A stretch of DNA of 64,000 bases, taken from contig DPHB01000024.1 of assembly GCA_003521845.1 (NCBI GenBank), forward strand, positions 18,377-82,376. The letters are read 5' to 3'. Positions 1 through 9,976 of this stretch are shown piece by piece. The notes beneath the pieces were generated by a model. It was not told where the DNA came from. It searched no databases and worked only from the letters and a program-made list of their open reading frames with translations. Every line of letters begins with the position of its first letter. Position 1 is the stretch's first letter. This DNA is from Oceanospirillaceae bacterium (GTDB lineage: Bacteria > Pseudomonadota > Gammaproteobacteria > Pseudomonadales > Balneatricaceae). Position numbers and translations under genes: made by a program.

Positions 1-2
1 TA

Positions 3-311
3 GACCTACACGGCCACTTCGGCCGTACGCCGAAAGTAATGACACCAGCCTGGCAACAGCTATGTGATTTATTGCAGAGCTGTAGCCAAAGCCTGCAAAT
101 GCCTACGCAGTTTATGCCAACAGGCGGTTGCTGTGATGGCAACAACCTTGCTGCTTCAGGCCTACCCAATATCGACACCCTGGGTGTGCAAGGAGGCAAT
201 ATACACAGTGATAAAGAATATATGCGCTTGGCCAGCCTGTCAGAAAGAGCTAAGCTAAGCGCTTTGTTAATGTTACGTTTGGCCAAAGCTGGCCCAGATA
301 TCTGGTCGTAG
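3..311 (+). CDS. M20 family metallopeptidase, C-terminal part (partial)
   Basis: The reading frame is open from the left edge, so the N-terminus lies outside the window. The visible 102 residues start with DLHGHFGRTPK and contain TGGCCDGNNLAASGLPNIDTLG followed by GGNIHSDKEYM. These match the C-terminal part of glutamate carboxypeptidase/CPG2-like M20 zinc peptidases, in which the His of the GGNIHS segment is a metal ligand. The metal-binding core upstream is not visible. It lies directly before the arginine succinyltransferase genes, so it may cleave an acyl-amino acid or peptide feeding that pathway, which is inference. Its TAG stop sits inside the first hairpin of the downstream repeat element. 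Confidence 0.75.
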   Translation, partial: DLHGHFGRTPKVMTPAWQQLCDLLQSCSQSLQMPTQFMPTGGCCDGNNLAASGLPNIDTLGVQGGNIHSDKEYMRLASLSERAKLSALLMLRLAKAGPDIWS

Positions 312-395
312 GTCGGGTTTTAACCCGACAATGCCAAAATAAAGTTCGTCCAACAAATTGCAGCCCTTACATTGTCGGACTAGAGTCCGACCTAC
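308..395. repeat. Paired-hairpin intergenic repeat (BIME-like), copy 1
   Basis: The element begins GTAGGTCGGGTTTTAACCCG and ends with TGTCGG...CCGACCTAC, so its outer ends are inverted repeats. Each end is also a hairpin by itself (CGGGTT-TT-AACCCG and TCGGACT-AG-AGTCCGA). A second copy with the same ends and a shorter middle lies at 46031-46085. The element supplies the stop codon of the upstream gene and ends 15 bases before the aruF start codon. Confidence 0.85.
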
Positions 396-410
396 AAATG
401 AGATAACGCC

Positions 411-1433
411 ATGCTAATCGTTCGCCCCATTCAACAAGCCGACCAGGCGGCACTCACTGAATTTGCCGCCGCCGCTGGCGTGGGGCACACCAACCTGCCT
501 CAGGACGATACTCGCCTACAAGCTAAAATTGACCATAGCGAGCTGTCTTTTACGGCTAGCATCCAACAAGCCTCCGACGAAAGCTATCAGTTTGTTTTGC
601 AGGACTTGGCGCAAGATACCTTGGTAGGCACATGCGCAATTGATGCCTGCATAGGCCTTAGTCAGCCCAACTACAGTTACCGTCTCAGTACCATCGTGCA
701 TGCATCCAAGGACCTAAAAATGGTGAATAGGGTACTGGCCCTTCACCTTAGCCATGACTATACGGGTGTGAGCCGTTTGAGTGCTTTTTTCCTTAGTCCA
801 GCTTATCGCCATAGTTTTCATGATCAATTGTTATCCAAGTCGCGTTTGTTGTTTATGGCGCGTTTTCCAGAGCGCTTTGCTGGCACCACTATCGCCGAAA
901 TCAAAGGCATTATCGACGACCAGCAAGTATCGCCTTTTTGGGAAGGTGTTGGTCGTCATTTCTTTAATATGGATTTTGCTGACGCAGACTTAATGACGGG
1001 CACCAACAACAAGGCTTTTGTTGCTGATTTGATGCCTCGTAACCCTTTATACGTACCCTTGTTGCCAGCTACAGCACAAGCTGTCATCGGCCAGCACCAC
1101 GAGGACTTTGAAGACATTATTAATATACTGGAACACGAAGGCCTGCACTTTGAGGATCAAGTAGATATTTTTGATGCCGGGCCAATATTGGAAGCCCGTA
1201 CTCGCAACCTACGCACCATCCGCAACGCCCAGACAGCCACCATTGCCATTGCTAGCACCCATGTAGAACTACAACAAGGCCAACGTGTATTGGTGAGCAA
1301 CAACCGCTGCCAAGGTTTCCGATGCCTGTTGGTACGTAAGGATGAGCGCAGCGATACCATCACCCTCAGTCAAGCTCAGGCCGAAGCTTTGCAGGTAATC
1401 AGTGGCGAACAAGTACTCTACTCGCCTTTGTAA
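411..1433 (+). CDS. aruF: Arginine N-succinyltransferase, alpha-type subunit
   Basis: It catalyses the first step of the AST route: L-arginine plus succinyl-CoA gives N2-succinylarginine in the cytoplasm. The 340-residue protein has the normal AstA length. It starts with the family signature MLIVRPIQQADQAAL and carries SPFWEGVGRHFFNMDF, then ADLMPRNPLYVPLLP and VDIFDAGPILEAR in the C-terminal half. A second paralogue follows (aruG), as in Pseudomonas where two related subunits form the enzyme. The alpha/beta assignment rests on gene order only. The region just before the start is the repeat end plus a weak GAGA ribosome-binding site. Confidence 0.9.
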   Translation: MLIVRPIQQADQAALTEFAAAAGVGHTNLPQDDTRLQAKIDHSELSFTASIQQASDESYQFVLQDLAQDTLVGTCAIDACIGLSQPNYSYRLSTIVHASKDLKMVNRVLALHLSHDYTGVSRLSAFFLSPAYRHSFHDQLLSKSRLLFMARFPERFAGTTIAEIKGIIDDQQVSPFWEGVGRHFFNMDFADADLMTGTNNKAFVADLMPRNPLYVPLLPATAQAVIGQHHEDFEDIINILEHEGLHFEDQVDIFDAGPILEARTRNLRTIRNAQTATIAIASTHVELQQGQRVLVSNNRCQGFRCLLVRKDERSDTITLSQAQAEALQVISGEQVLYSPL

Positions 1434-1446
1434 TTGATGACCAAAT

Positions 1447-1611
1447 CGTCTTGCGAGCACCTCACACCGTCTTAGCGAGTACCCTAAACCGTCTTTGCCA
1501 GCGCAGCGAAGCAATCTCCATGGTTTAGCACTTTGCCGGCAAGAGATTGCTGCGTACTTCCTTAGCATGCGCCGCGAGCATAGCGAGTGCTTTGGGTACC
1601 TCGCAAAGACG
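1447..1611. repeat. Mosaic CGTC(A)TTGCGAG-type intergenic repeat
   Basis: The segment starts CGTCTTGCGAGCACC and ends CTCGCAAAGACG, so its ends are inverted. Inside are CAGCGAAGCAATCTC and, in the opposite sense, GAGATTGCTGCG. Related blocks occur at 27611-27800, 43787-43853 and 63185-63369. This is the widespread Cys/Leu-like mosaic repeat seen between genes of many proteobacteria. Together with the palindrome at 1728-1770 it fills most of the 353-base space between aruF and aruG, and no gene is visible there. Confidence 0.75.
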
Positions 1612-1727
1612 TTTTCCTGCAAGTTAATAGCCGATTTCCTAAAGCAACTGAGCGCCTTTGCCATTACTATGGCACTATAAATTAAACAATGTATGGCTAG
1701 CGTTACTGACGCCCTACCTTTGTAAAA

Positions 1728-1770
1728 ATAGTCTGGCACTTTGGGGTCAGACCCCAAAGTGCCAGACTAT
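1728..1770. repeat. Perfect 21-base-arm palindrome, REP-like
   Basis: Two perfectly complementary 21-base arms (1728-1748 and 1750-1770) flank a single base. The core reads GGCACTTTGGGGTCAGACC. It belongs to the GGGGTCAGACCCC family seen at 41709-41740 and 53780-53800 and bracketing the transposase gene near 23.9-24.7 kb. It ends 16 bases upstream of the aruG start, so an RNA hairpin would form right next to that ribosome-binding site (GAGG at 1774-1777). Confidence 0.9.
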
Positions 1771-1786
1771 AGTGAGGTCTCTCGTT

Positions 1787-2824
1787 ATGATGATAATTCG
1801 CCCGTTAGCCGTCAGTGATCAAGGCTCACTAATGGATCTGGCCCGTAAGGCCGGTGTTGGTTTTACGTCTCTGCCCGCTGATGAGGATCTCATTGATCGT
1901 AAGGTAAAAGCCTCTTTAGCCGCTTTTACGGCACCTGCCAATTTACAAGAAGAGCAAAGTTATGTCTTTGCCTTAGAAGACACCGAAACCGGGCGTATAG
2001 CGGGCATCTGTGGTATTGAATCTGCCGTCGGTTTAAGTTCGCCTTGGTACAACTACCGCATTGGTACCTTGGTGCATTCTAGCCGTGAGCTCAATGTACA
2101 TCAGTCATTCCCTACCTTGTATTTATCCAATGACCACACAGGTTGCGCTGAAGTGTGCACCTTGTTTTTAGACCCCGAATACCGTCACAGCAAAAACGGC
2201 AGCTTGCTTTCCAAGTGCCGTTTTTTGTTTATGGCTGAATTCCCAGAGCGCTTTAACGACAAGGTTATTGCCGAAATGCGTGGTGTTTCTGATGAGCAAG
2301 GAGAGTCACCTTTTTGGGAAGGTTTGGGCCGCCATTTTTTCAGCATCGACTTTGCCGAAGCCGACCGTTTAACCGGCCTTGGCCAAAAGCAATTTATAGC
2401 CGAATTAATGCCTAGCAACCCCTTGTACGTCAATATGCTACCGCACGCTGCCCAAGCGGTCATTGGCCAAGTGCATACCAGCACCGTGCCAGCCCGCAAA
2501 ATGCTAGAAGACGAGGGTTTCCGTAGCCAAGGTTATGTGGATATTTTTGACGCTGGCCCAACCCTAGAATCCCGTGTTGAAGACGTACGTGCCGTGCGCG
2601 AAAGCCGCTATGTGAAAGCCCGTATCAACGACAAGGCTCACCAAGGCCGCACCACACCGTGCCTAGTGAGCAACACCCGACTAGAGGGCTTCCGTTGCTT
2701 GTGGGCCGACTTGGATATGTCCCACCCCAGCCAGCTAGACATCAGTAGCGAAATAGCCCAAGCCCTGCAAATTCAGGCGGGTGACACGGTACGTTGTGTA
2801 CCTTTATTTGCGTCCCAGCGCTAG
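1787..2824 (+). CDS. aruG: Arginine N-succinyltransferase, beta-type subunit
   Basis: This is the second AstA-family subunit of the arginine succinyltransferase, 345 residues. The chosen start is the ATG at 1787 (MMIIRPLAVSDQ), preceded by GAGG nine bases upstream. An open frame runs further upstream through the palindrome but has no family similarity. Conserved blocks include SPFWEGLGRHFFSIDF, AELMPSNPLYVNMLP and VDIFDAGPTLESR. It is clearly paralogous to the preceding gene along its whole length. Gene order aruF-aruG-astD-astB matches the Pseudomonas aru operon, lacking the flanking astC and astE. Confidence 0.9.
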   Translation: MMIIRPLAVSDQGSLMDLARKAGVGFTSLPADEDLIDRKVKASLAAFTAPANLQEEQSYVFALEDTETGRIAGICGIESAVGLSSPWYNYRIGTLVHSSRELNVHQSFPTLYLSNDHTGCAEVCTLFLDPEYRHSKNGSLLSKCRFLFMAEFPERFNDKVIAEMRGVSDEQGESPFWEGLGRHFFSIDFAEADRLTGLGQKQFIAELMPSNPLYVNMLPHAAQAVIGQVHTSTVPARKMLEDEGFRSQGYVDIFDAGPTLESRVEDVRAVRESRYVKARINDKAHQGRTTPCLVSNTRLEGFRCLWADLDMSHPSQLDISSEIAQALQIQAGDTVRCVPLFASQR

Positions 2825-4327
<1,503 letters not shown>

Positions 4328-4338
4328 AGAGTATTGAT

Positions 4339-5712
4339 ATGCGTATGCAACACATGACAAGAGAAGCAAATTTTGATGGCCTAGTAGGCCCAACCCACAA
4401 CTATGGTGGTTTGTCCTACGGTAACGTTGCTTCCAGCAACAACTCCGCCAAGGCCTCACAACCTAAGCTTGCCGTACAGCAGGGACTACAGAAAATGAAG
4501 TCCTTGCATGACCTTGGCATGCTGCAAGGTGTGCTAGCCCCGCAAGCAAGGCCTGATATTCAAACCTTGCGCCGTTTGGGTTTCAGCGGTTCCGATAGCC
4601 GGGTGATTGAACAAGCCGCCAAGCGCCAACCTAACCTGCTGGCCGCATGCTACTCGGCTTCCAGCATGTGGACCGCCAATGCGGCTACGGTTTCCCCTAG
4701 TGCCGACACAGCAGATGGCCGTGTGCATTTCACCCCTGCCAATCTGGTCAATCGTTTCCATCGTTCTATTGAACATGCAACCACGGGCCGTATTTTGCAA
4801 GCTACCTTTGGCAACGATAAGCATTTTGCTCATCATCAAGCCTTACCATCTACTGACCATTTTGGTGACGAGGGCGCTGCTAACCATACGCGTTTTTGTC
4901 AGCAGTATGGCGACCCAGGTGTGGAGCTTTTCGTCTACGGCCAGCAAGCATTTAACGCCAACGCACCTAAGCCTGCTAAGTTTCCCGCTCGCCAATCTTT
5001 GGAAGCCAGTCAAGCTATCGCTCGCTTACATGGCTTGGCCGATGCGCAGGTGGTTTTTGCGCAACAAAACCCCGCTGTGATCGACGCTGGTGTATTCCAC
5101 AATGATGTCATTGCCGTGGGCAATGGTAACGTGCATTTTTATCATCAGCAGGCATTTTTAAATGCTAGTCAGGTAAGCGCTGATTTACAAGCGGCCATGG
5201 ATAGCATTCACGGCTCTGCCCAACCTATGCATTTTATCGAAGTGCCTGAGTCCGCTGTTAGCGTGGCAGATGCAGTAAACAGCTACTTATTTAACAGCCA
5301 ATTAATTCAATTACCAGAGTTACCTGTAGGCCACATGGCTTTGGTGGTACCACAAGAATGCCACAACAACCCAGCCGTATGGGCTTACTTGCAGGAGCTA
5401 CAGCACAGTTCAGCACCGATAGATGAAGTACTGGTATTTGACCTAAAGCAGAGCATGAGTAATGGCGGCGGACCTGCTTGTTTACGCTTACGGGTAGCCT
5501 TGAGTGATGCAGAGCAACAGGCCGTAAACCCTGCTTGTATAATGAGCGACAGCTTGTTTGACACGCTCATGCAATGGAGTAACAAGCACTATCGCGATCA
5601 GCTCACTGAAGCTGATTTGGCCGATCCCAACTTACTAAATGAAAGCTACAGTGCCTTGGACGAACTAACGCAAATACTTAAGCTTGGTAGTGTTTACGAG
5701 TTTCAACTATAG
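4339..5712 (+). CDS. astB: N-succinylarginine dihydrolase
   Basis: It hydrolyses N2-succinylarginine to N2-succinylornithine, two ammonia and CO2, the second AST step. The 457-residue protein shows the family start [21 protein letters not shown], the [10 protein letters not shown] block with its acidic catalytic residue, and the C-terminal [13 protein letters not shown] block that holds the nucleophilic Cys of this amidinotransferase-fold enzyme. The first ATG was kept, though ATGs at codons 3 and 6 are possible. It is the last gene of the visible ast cluster. Confidence 0.93.
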   Translation: MRMQHMTREANFDGLVGPTHNYGGLSYGNVASSNNSAKASQPKLAVQQGLQKMKSLHDLGMLQGVLAPQARPDIQTLRRLGFSGSDSRVIEQAAKRQPNLLAACYSASSMWTANAATVSPSADTADGRVHFTPANLVNRFHRSIEHATTGRILQATFGNDKHFAHHQALPSTDHFGDEGAANHTRFCQQYGDPGVELFVYGQQAFNANAPKPAKFPARQSLEASQAIARLHGLADAQVVFAQQNPAVIDAGVFHNDVIAVGNGNVHFYHQQAFLNASQVSADLQAAMDSIHGSAQPMHFIEVPESAVSVADAVNSYLFNSQLIQLPELPVGHMALVVPQECHNNPAVWAYLQELQHSSAPIDEVLVFDLKQSMSNGGGPACLRLRVALSDAEQQAVNPACIMSDSLFDTLMQWSNKHYRDQLTEADLADPNLLNESYSALDELTQILKLGSVYEFQL

Positions 5713-5768
5713 GGCGAATCTGTCATGTTCTTGCCCTAACTATTAAATCGTAACAAGAGGTGCAATTG

Positions 5769-5858
5769 ATGAGCACTTTATCCAAACGTTCAACCCTATA
5801 CTTTGAACCGGCTATTCACCAAGCCTTAAAAAGCAGTGCCCCTTCTAGAGATCCGTGA
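5769..5858 (+). pseudogene. Truncated ribbon-helix-helix (CopG-like) antitoxin
   Basis: A 29-codon frame reads MSTLSKRSTLYFEPAIHQAL and then departs into unrelated residues before TGA. The first 20 residues match the strand and first helix of CopG/RHH antitoxins of the kind that begin MxTLxKRSTVYFDPxLHxALKxKA. The second helix, usually RSISELVNEAV, is missing. An AGAGG ribosome-binding site (5756-5760) is still in place. The break falls just ahead of the repeat element at 5873-5945, so a repeat insertion or associated deletion probably removed the rest, including any toxin partner. Confidence 0.65.
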
Positions 5859-5872
5859 TTAAAGATCTTGGC

Positions 5873-5945
5873 AAGGGACTGGCACTTTTGTTGCGTTGGA
5901 CTACAGGGACAGGCACTTTTGCTGCGCAAAAAAAGCCAGTCCCTT
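5873..5945. repeat. Inverted-repeat element with GGCACTTTTG blocks
   Basis: Ends AAGGGACTGGC (5873-5883) and GCCAGTCCCTT (5935-5945) are perfect 11-base inverted repeats. The left end continues as GGGACTGGCACTTTTGTTGCG and a close copy GGGACAGGCACTTTTGCTGC sits in the middle. It shares the GGCACTTT string with the palindrome at 1728-1770. It lies between the antitoxin remnant and the convergent acyl-CoA dehydrogenase gene and could also act as a bidirectional terminator. Confidence 0.7.
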
Positions 5946-5951
5946 ATAGTG

Positions 5952-7136
5952 CTAAAACGAGCGAGGTAGGCCTAATACGTGCTCGGACACGTAGGATAAA
6001 ATCAGGTTAGTAGAAATAGGCGCAACCTGATAAAGGCGAGTTTCCCGCAGCTTGCGCTCAATATCAAACTCCTTGGCAAAACCAAAACCGCCGTGGGTTT
6101 GCAGGCAGGTGTCTCCGGCAGCCCAAGAGGCTTCGGAGGCCAGTAGCTTGGCAATATTGGCATCTTCACCACAAGACTCTCCGGCATCAAACTTACGCGC
6201 AGCAGTTTCTACCATGACTTCGGCGGCGCGCATATTGGTGTAAGCGCGCGCAATAGGAAATTGCACGCCTTGGTTTTGACCAATAGCGCGGCCAAATACG
6301 GTACGGTCATTGGCGTACTGGCTAGCACGATCAATAAAGAACTTGCTATCACCAATGCACTCGTAAGCAATAAGAATACGTTCGGCATTCATGCTATCGA
6401 GTATGTATTTGAAGCCCTTGCCTTCTTCGCCAATGAGGCTGCTAGCAGGTATGCGCATGTCATCAAAGAACACCTCGGTACAGTGGTGATTCATCATCAT
6501 GTCGATGGCTTGTAACTCCATGCCATTGCCCAATACATCACGCATGTCCACAAGGAATACGCTCATACCTTGGGACTTCTTTTGGCATTGATCCTTTGGC
6601 GTGGTACGGGCTAGCAACAGCATCAAATCCGAATGTTCGGCACGGCTAATAAACACCTTGCGGCCGTTAACTACATAGTCATCGCCGTCACGGCGGGCAA
6701 AGGTTTTTATGGATGTAGTATCAGTACCGGCATCAGGTTCCGTTACCCCAAAGGCTTGTAAACGCAATTCACCCGAGGCAATTTTTGGCAAGTAATGTTG
6801 TTTCTGCTCTTCGCTTCCATGGCGCAAAACTGTACCCATGGTATACATCTGTGCATGACAGGCCCCGGGATGGCCACCCGAGCGAGACAACTCCTCAAGA
6901 ATAACACCGGCTTCTTGTAAGCCAAGGCCCGAACCACCGTACGCTTCAGGAATCAAACAGCTTAGAAATCCGTTTTCGATCATGACTTTAACAAAGTCAT
7001 CTGGATAAGCATTGGTTTTTTCCAGCTCACGCCAGTATTCATTAGGATAATCGGCACACAGGGCCCGCATGGCTTCACGAATTTCGGCAAAACTTTCCAC
7101 TTGGTTTGGTGTTTGGCGTGCTATTGGATTTGCCAT
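5952..7136 (-). CDS. Acyl-CoA dehydrogenase family protein
   Basis: This 394-residue FAD enzyme shows the family order: N-terminal helices, the FGVTEPDAGTDT flavin-binding strand, then a C-terminal helical domain with QTHGGFGFAKEFDIERKLRE. The usual C-terminal YEGT catalytic motif is replaced by LYQVAPISTNLI, so the base must come from elsewhere or the reaction may differ. It is the last gene of a four-gene operon; its ATG overlaps the CitE-like stop by one base. An acyl-CoA dehydrogenase also accompanies the itaconate genes of Pseudomonas. Substrate is unknown; a branched C5 dicarboxyl-CoA is the inference from context. Confidence 0.85.
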   Translation of the reverse strand: MANPIARQTPNQVESFAEIREAMRALCADYPNEYWRELEKTNAYPDDFVKVMIENGFLSCLIPEAYGGSGLGLQEAGVILEELSRSGGHPGACHAQMYTMGTVLRHGSEEQKQHYLPKIASGELRLQAFGVTEPDAGTDTTSIKTFARRDGDDYVVNGRKVFISRAEHSDLMLLLARTTPKDQCQKKSQGMSVFLVDMRDVLGNGMELQAIDMMMNHHCTEVFFDDMRIPASSLIGEEGKGFKYILDSMNAERILIAYECIGDSKFFIDRASQYANDRTVFGRAIGQNQGVQFPIARAYTNMRAAEVMVETAARKFDAGESCGEDANIAKLLASEASWAAGDTCLQTHGGFGFAKEFDIERKLRETRLYQVAPISTNLILSYVSEHVLGLPRSF

Positions 7137-8005
7137 TATTGGTCCCCTTCAAACTCGTTAATTAAGGCTTTAGCTCTAGCCACCACGGGGGCGTCTACCA
7201 TGGCGCCGTCAACTTGCCAAACACCACCTTGTGGGTTGGCTGCAACGACGGCCAACACAGCATTGGCCCATGCCACTTGGCTGGGTGTGGGACCATAGTG
7301 TTGATTGACAATACTAACTTGGGCCGGATGAATACATAGCGCACCGGTACAGCCTTGGCTTGCCGCGCTAATAACTTGTTGCTCATAAGCCACTAGGTCG
7401 CGAAATTGGGCCAATGAACCGGACACAGCAAGTAAACCTATATTGGCATTTTTGGCAGCTAGCAATACCTGACTGATGGCAGCACGCAAACTTTCTGCGC
7501 TCGGCATAACCCCCAATGACAAGGCGAGATCTTCAGAACCTATAGCCAAACAGGCCAAACGCTCACAGGCTAAGGCAATAGCGGGGGCTGCCATGACGGC
7601 CTTAGGGGATTCGATTAACCCTACCAGCGCAGTACTACCAGAGGGTTTACCTTGCGCTAATTCCAAGCGCCCAAGATAATCACTAACGGTGTTCAGGTAA
7701 TCAGCTGATTCCAATTTGGGCAGCATCAAACCATCAATATTATGGATCTCAATGGCACTTAAATCGGCCACAAGTTGTTCAATTTCCGTATTAGTACGCA
7801 ATACCACCTTCTGCCCTGCTTGTTTGATATCGGCCAAACGCTGATTCAACACTAAGCGTGTTGCGTCCTTATTGGCCGCGGGTACGGCATCTTCCATATC
7901 AACAATAATAACGCTAGCGCCACGGCTTGCAGACTTGGCTAAAAACTCAGGTTTGTTGGCGGGTACAAACAACCAGCTTTTGGCACTTTGTAGACTATTC
8001 TTCAA
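7136..8005 (-). CDS. CitE-like HpcH/HpaI aldolase, probable citramalyl-CoA lyase
   Basis: The 289-residue TIM-barrel lyase has SWLFVPANKPEFLAK, IIVDMEDAVPAANK, the LIESPKA and GSEDLALSLG blocks and GALCIHPAQV, all typical of CitE/malyl-CoA/citramalyl-CoA lyases. It would split (S)-citramalyl-CoA into acetyl-CoA and pyruvate. The start is a TTG at 8005-8003: no in-frame ATG precedes the conserved region and GGGGAGG stands six bases upstream. It overlaps the hydratase gene by 11 bases and the dehydrogenase by one, so translation is probably coupled. A malyl-CoA lyase activity cannot be excluded from sequence. Confidence 0.85.
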   Translation of the reverse strand: MKNSLQSAKSWLFVPANKPEFLAKSASRGASVIIVDMEDAVPAANKDATRLVLNQRLADIKQAGQKVVLRTNTEIEQLVADLSAIEIHNIDGLMLPKLESADYLNTVSDYLGRLELAQGKPSGSTALVGLIESPKAVMAAPAIALACERLACLAIGSEDLALSLGVMPSAESLRAAISQVLLAAKNANIGLLAVSGSLAQFRDLVAYEQQVISAASQGCTGALCIHPAQVSIVNQHYGPTPSQVAWANAVLAVVAANPQGGVWQVDGAMVDAPVVARAKALINEFEGDQ

Positions 8006-8840
8006 TGAGGGCCTCCCCTTGCATGGCTCGTTGGCCTAGGTGATCTGTGGCCCATACTAGCACTTTGTTAGCTGCACGACGGGCATGGACAGTGAACGGG
8101 TTAATATCAGTAATGGGGCCTAGTGCACGAAATGAAAACTGCTTCACACAAGCGGCAGGTATATGCGTGCGAATCAGTTCCAACATATAGGTAGCAATCA
8201 AGGGGCCATGAACGACCAAGCCATCGTACCCCTCAAAGGCTGCATAGTCGCGATCATAGTGAATACGATGGCCATTAAAGGTAAGCGCCGAATAACGAAA
8301 CAACATCACCGAATCCGCTTGCAGTGTTAGTTGCCAGTCACTGCTTGCTTGGTCTACCACTGGCTCCGGCTGGCTGAGGGGTTTAGCCGCATCAGTTTGA
8401 GGATCTTCACGATAAACAATGTCATGCTCTTCGTAAACATAGCCACCTTGGTCACCGTTAATAGCATGCGCTACAGTCACAAAGGCCAGCTCACCAGTAC
8501 GGCCATGCTTGTACTTGATATCCTTAATGGTAGAGGTGCGTGTCACCGTTTCCCCTAGTTTGATGGCTTGGCCAAATTCAAAACGACCACCAGCCCACAT
8601 ACGCCGAGGTAGCTCTACAGGAGGCAAAAACAAACCTTTTTGTGGATGACCATCGCGCCCCACCTTATCCATGGGTATGGCAGCAACGGTCACTATCCAG
8701 TGCCAAAGTGTCGGCAAGGCAGCGCCATCTTGGCAATCCATAGGGCAACTTAAGGTATTGGCTAACTGCAATACCCGCTGGGCGTCCAATTGTTCTTGCA
8801 CGATCTCTTGACGTCCAATCCAACCCATTACCTTATTCAT
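7995..8840 (-). CDS. MaoC/HTD2-like hydratase, probable itaconyl- or mesaconyl-CoA hydratase
   Basis: The 281-residue double hot-dog protein resembles FAS1-type dehydratase-domain enzymes such as mesaconyl-C4-CoA hydratase and itaconyl-CoA hydratase. Visible hallmarks are the central LPPVELPRRMWAGGRFEF block and the C-terminal hydratase segment LFRYSALTFNGHRIHYDRDYA followed by EGYDGLVVHGPL. Placed between a class III CoA-transferase and a CitE-like lyase, it would hydrate the CoA ester to citramalyl-CoA. It overlaps the upstream gene by four bases (ATGA) and the downstream gene by 11. Confidence 0.85.
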   Translation of the reverse strand: MNKVMGWIGRQEIVQEQLDAQRVLQLANTLSCPMDCQDGAALPTLWHWIVTVAAIPMDKVGRDGHPQKGLFLPPVELPRRMWAGGRFEFGQAIKLGETVTRTSTIKDIKYKHGRTGELAFVTVAHAINGDQGGYVYEEHDIVYREDPQTDAAKPLSQPEPVVDQASSDWQLTLQADSVMLFRYSALTFNGHRIHYDRDYAAFEGYDGLVVHGPLIATYMLELIRTHIPAACVKQFSFRALGPITDINPFTVHARRAANKVLVWATDHLGQRAMQGEALIEE

Positions 8841-9976
8841 AGGCGGCTCGCAAATTCTTCTCGTATGGCTTGGGAATGTTCACCAACAGCAGGCACCTTG
8901 CGATAAGGGTTGGCCGGCGCACTGGTTAACACTGGGGAGGCGATTACTTCGGCATGGCCACTAGGCGTAGGTACCGTTTCCATACGCACCAAGTCATGAT
9001 CCATTAGGTCAGCGGGTGTATTGATGGCACCAAAGGCAATCGGAATAGACTTGAGTTTGGCGCGCATGGATGAGGCATCTAGCTTGGCGAAAGCGGTTTG
9101 CGTTATGGCGTCGACCTGTTCACGGTTTTCTACACGCTCCTTATTAGAGGCAAATCCGGTTTGGGTAGCCAGCGCTCTGTCACCAATAATATGCGTACAA
9201 AAATTAGCCCACTCACGTTCATTTTGAATTGATATGACGAGAATCTTGTCATCGGCACAGGTGAAGCCACCATAGGGTGCGATAGAAGGGTGCTTTAAAC
9301 CCACACGCTTTGGCCCCTGACCCGTGTACTTTTGTTGCAACAAGGGCACACTCATCCAATCGACGGCGCAATCAAACATGCTGACCTTTAAGCTAGTACC
9401 TGTGCCGCTGCGCAGTTGTTGATACAAGGCCTGCTGAATGCCTGCTAGGGCATTCATACCAGCACTGATATCCACCAATGACACGCCTATGCGGCCATAT
9501 TCATTAGGGCCACCACTCACCGATACCAAGCCACTTTCGGACTGAATCAGTAGATCGTAGGCCTTCATGTCCGAGTAGCTATTGTGCTCGCCATAGCCGC
9601 TGATATCACAGGTGATCAAGTGTGGAAATTCTTTCCGCAGCTGTGCCGATCCCATACCTATGCGTTCCATAGCGCCTGGGGCGAGGTTTTGAATCCATAC
9701 TTGGGCGGTAGCCAAAATACTCTTAAGCAGGGCTTGCTCGTGTGGCTGCTTAATATCTAGCACCAATGATTCTTTACCACGGTTAATCCACACAAAGTAG
9801 GAAGCTTCCCCCCCCACAAAGTCATCGTAACCACGGGCAAAATCACCACTAGCTCGCTCAATTTTTATCACACGCGCACCCGCTTCCGCTAAGCGCGCTG
9901 TACATAAGGGTGCGGCAACAGCCTGCTCTACAGAGACCACTGTGACACCTTCTAACGGGAGTTGTTGTTGACTCAT
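8837..9976 (-). CDS. Class III (CaiB/BaiF) CoA-transferase
   Basis: The 379-residue protein has the family start LEGVTVVSVEQAVAAPLCTARLA, RVIKIERASGDFAR and the WINRGKESLVLD block. The Asp in MKAYDLLIQSESGL is the expected catalytic residue that forms the acyl anhydride. As first gene of the CoA-transferase, hydratase, lyase, dehydrogenase operon it would load CoA (likely from succinyl-CoA) onto itaconate or mesaconate. The 99-base gap to the divergent LysR gene should hold the operon promoter and operator. Confidence 0.87.
   Translation of the reverse strand: MSQQQLPLEGVTVVSVEQAVAAPLCTARLAEAGARVIKIERASGDFARGYDDFVGGEASYFVWINRGKESLVLDIKQPHEQALLKSILATAQVWIQNLAPGAMERIGMGSAQLRKEFPHLITCDISGYGEHNSYSDMKAYDLLIQSESGLVSVSGGPNEYGRIGVSLVDISAGMNALAGIQQALYQQLRSGTGTSLKVSMFDCAVDWMSVPLLQQKYTGQGPKRVGLKHPSIAPYGGFTCADDKILVISIQNEREWANFCTHIIGDRALATQTGFASNKERVENREQVDAITQTAFAKLDASSMRAKLKSIPIAFGAINTPADLMDHDLVRMETVPTPSGHAEVIASPVLTSAPANPYRKVPAVGEHSQAIREEFASRL

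Noticed and set aside
1269..1757. 162-codon minus-strand frame across the end of aruF and the following repeat
   Set aside because: Overlaps the conserved C-terminus of aruF and repeat DNA; no protein similarity seen.
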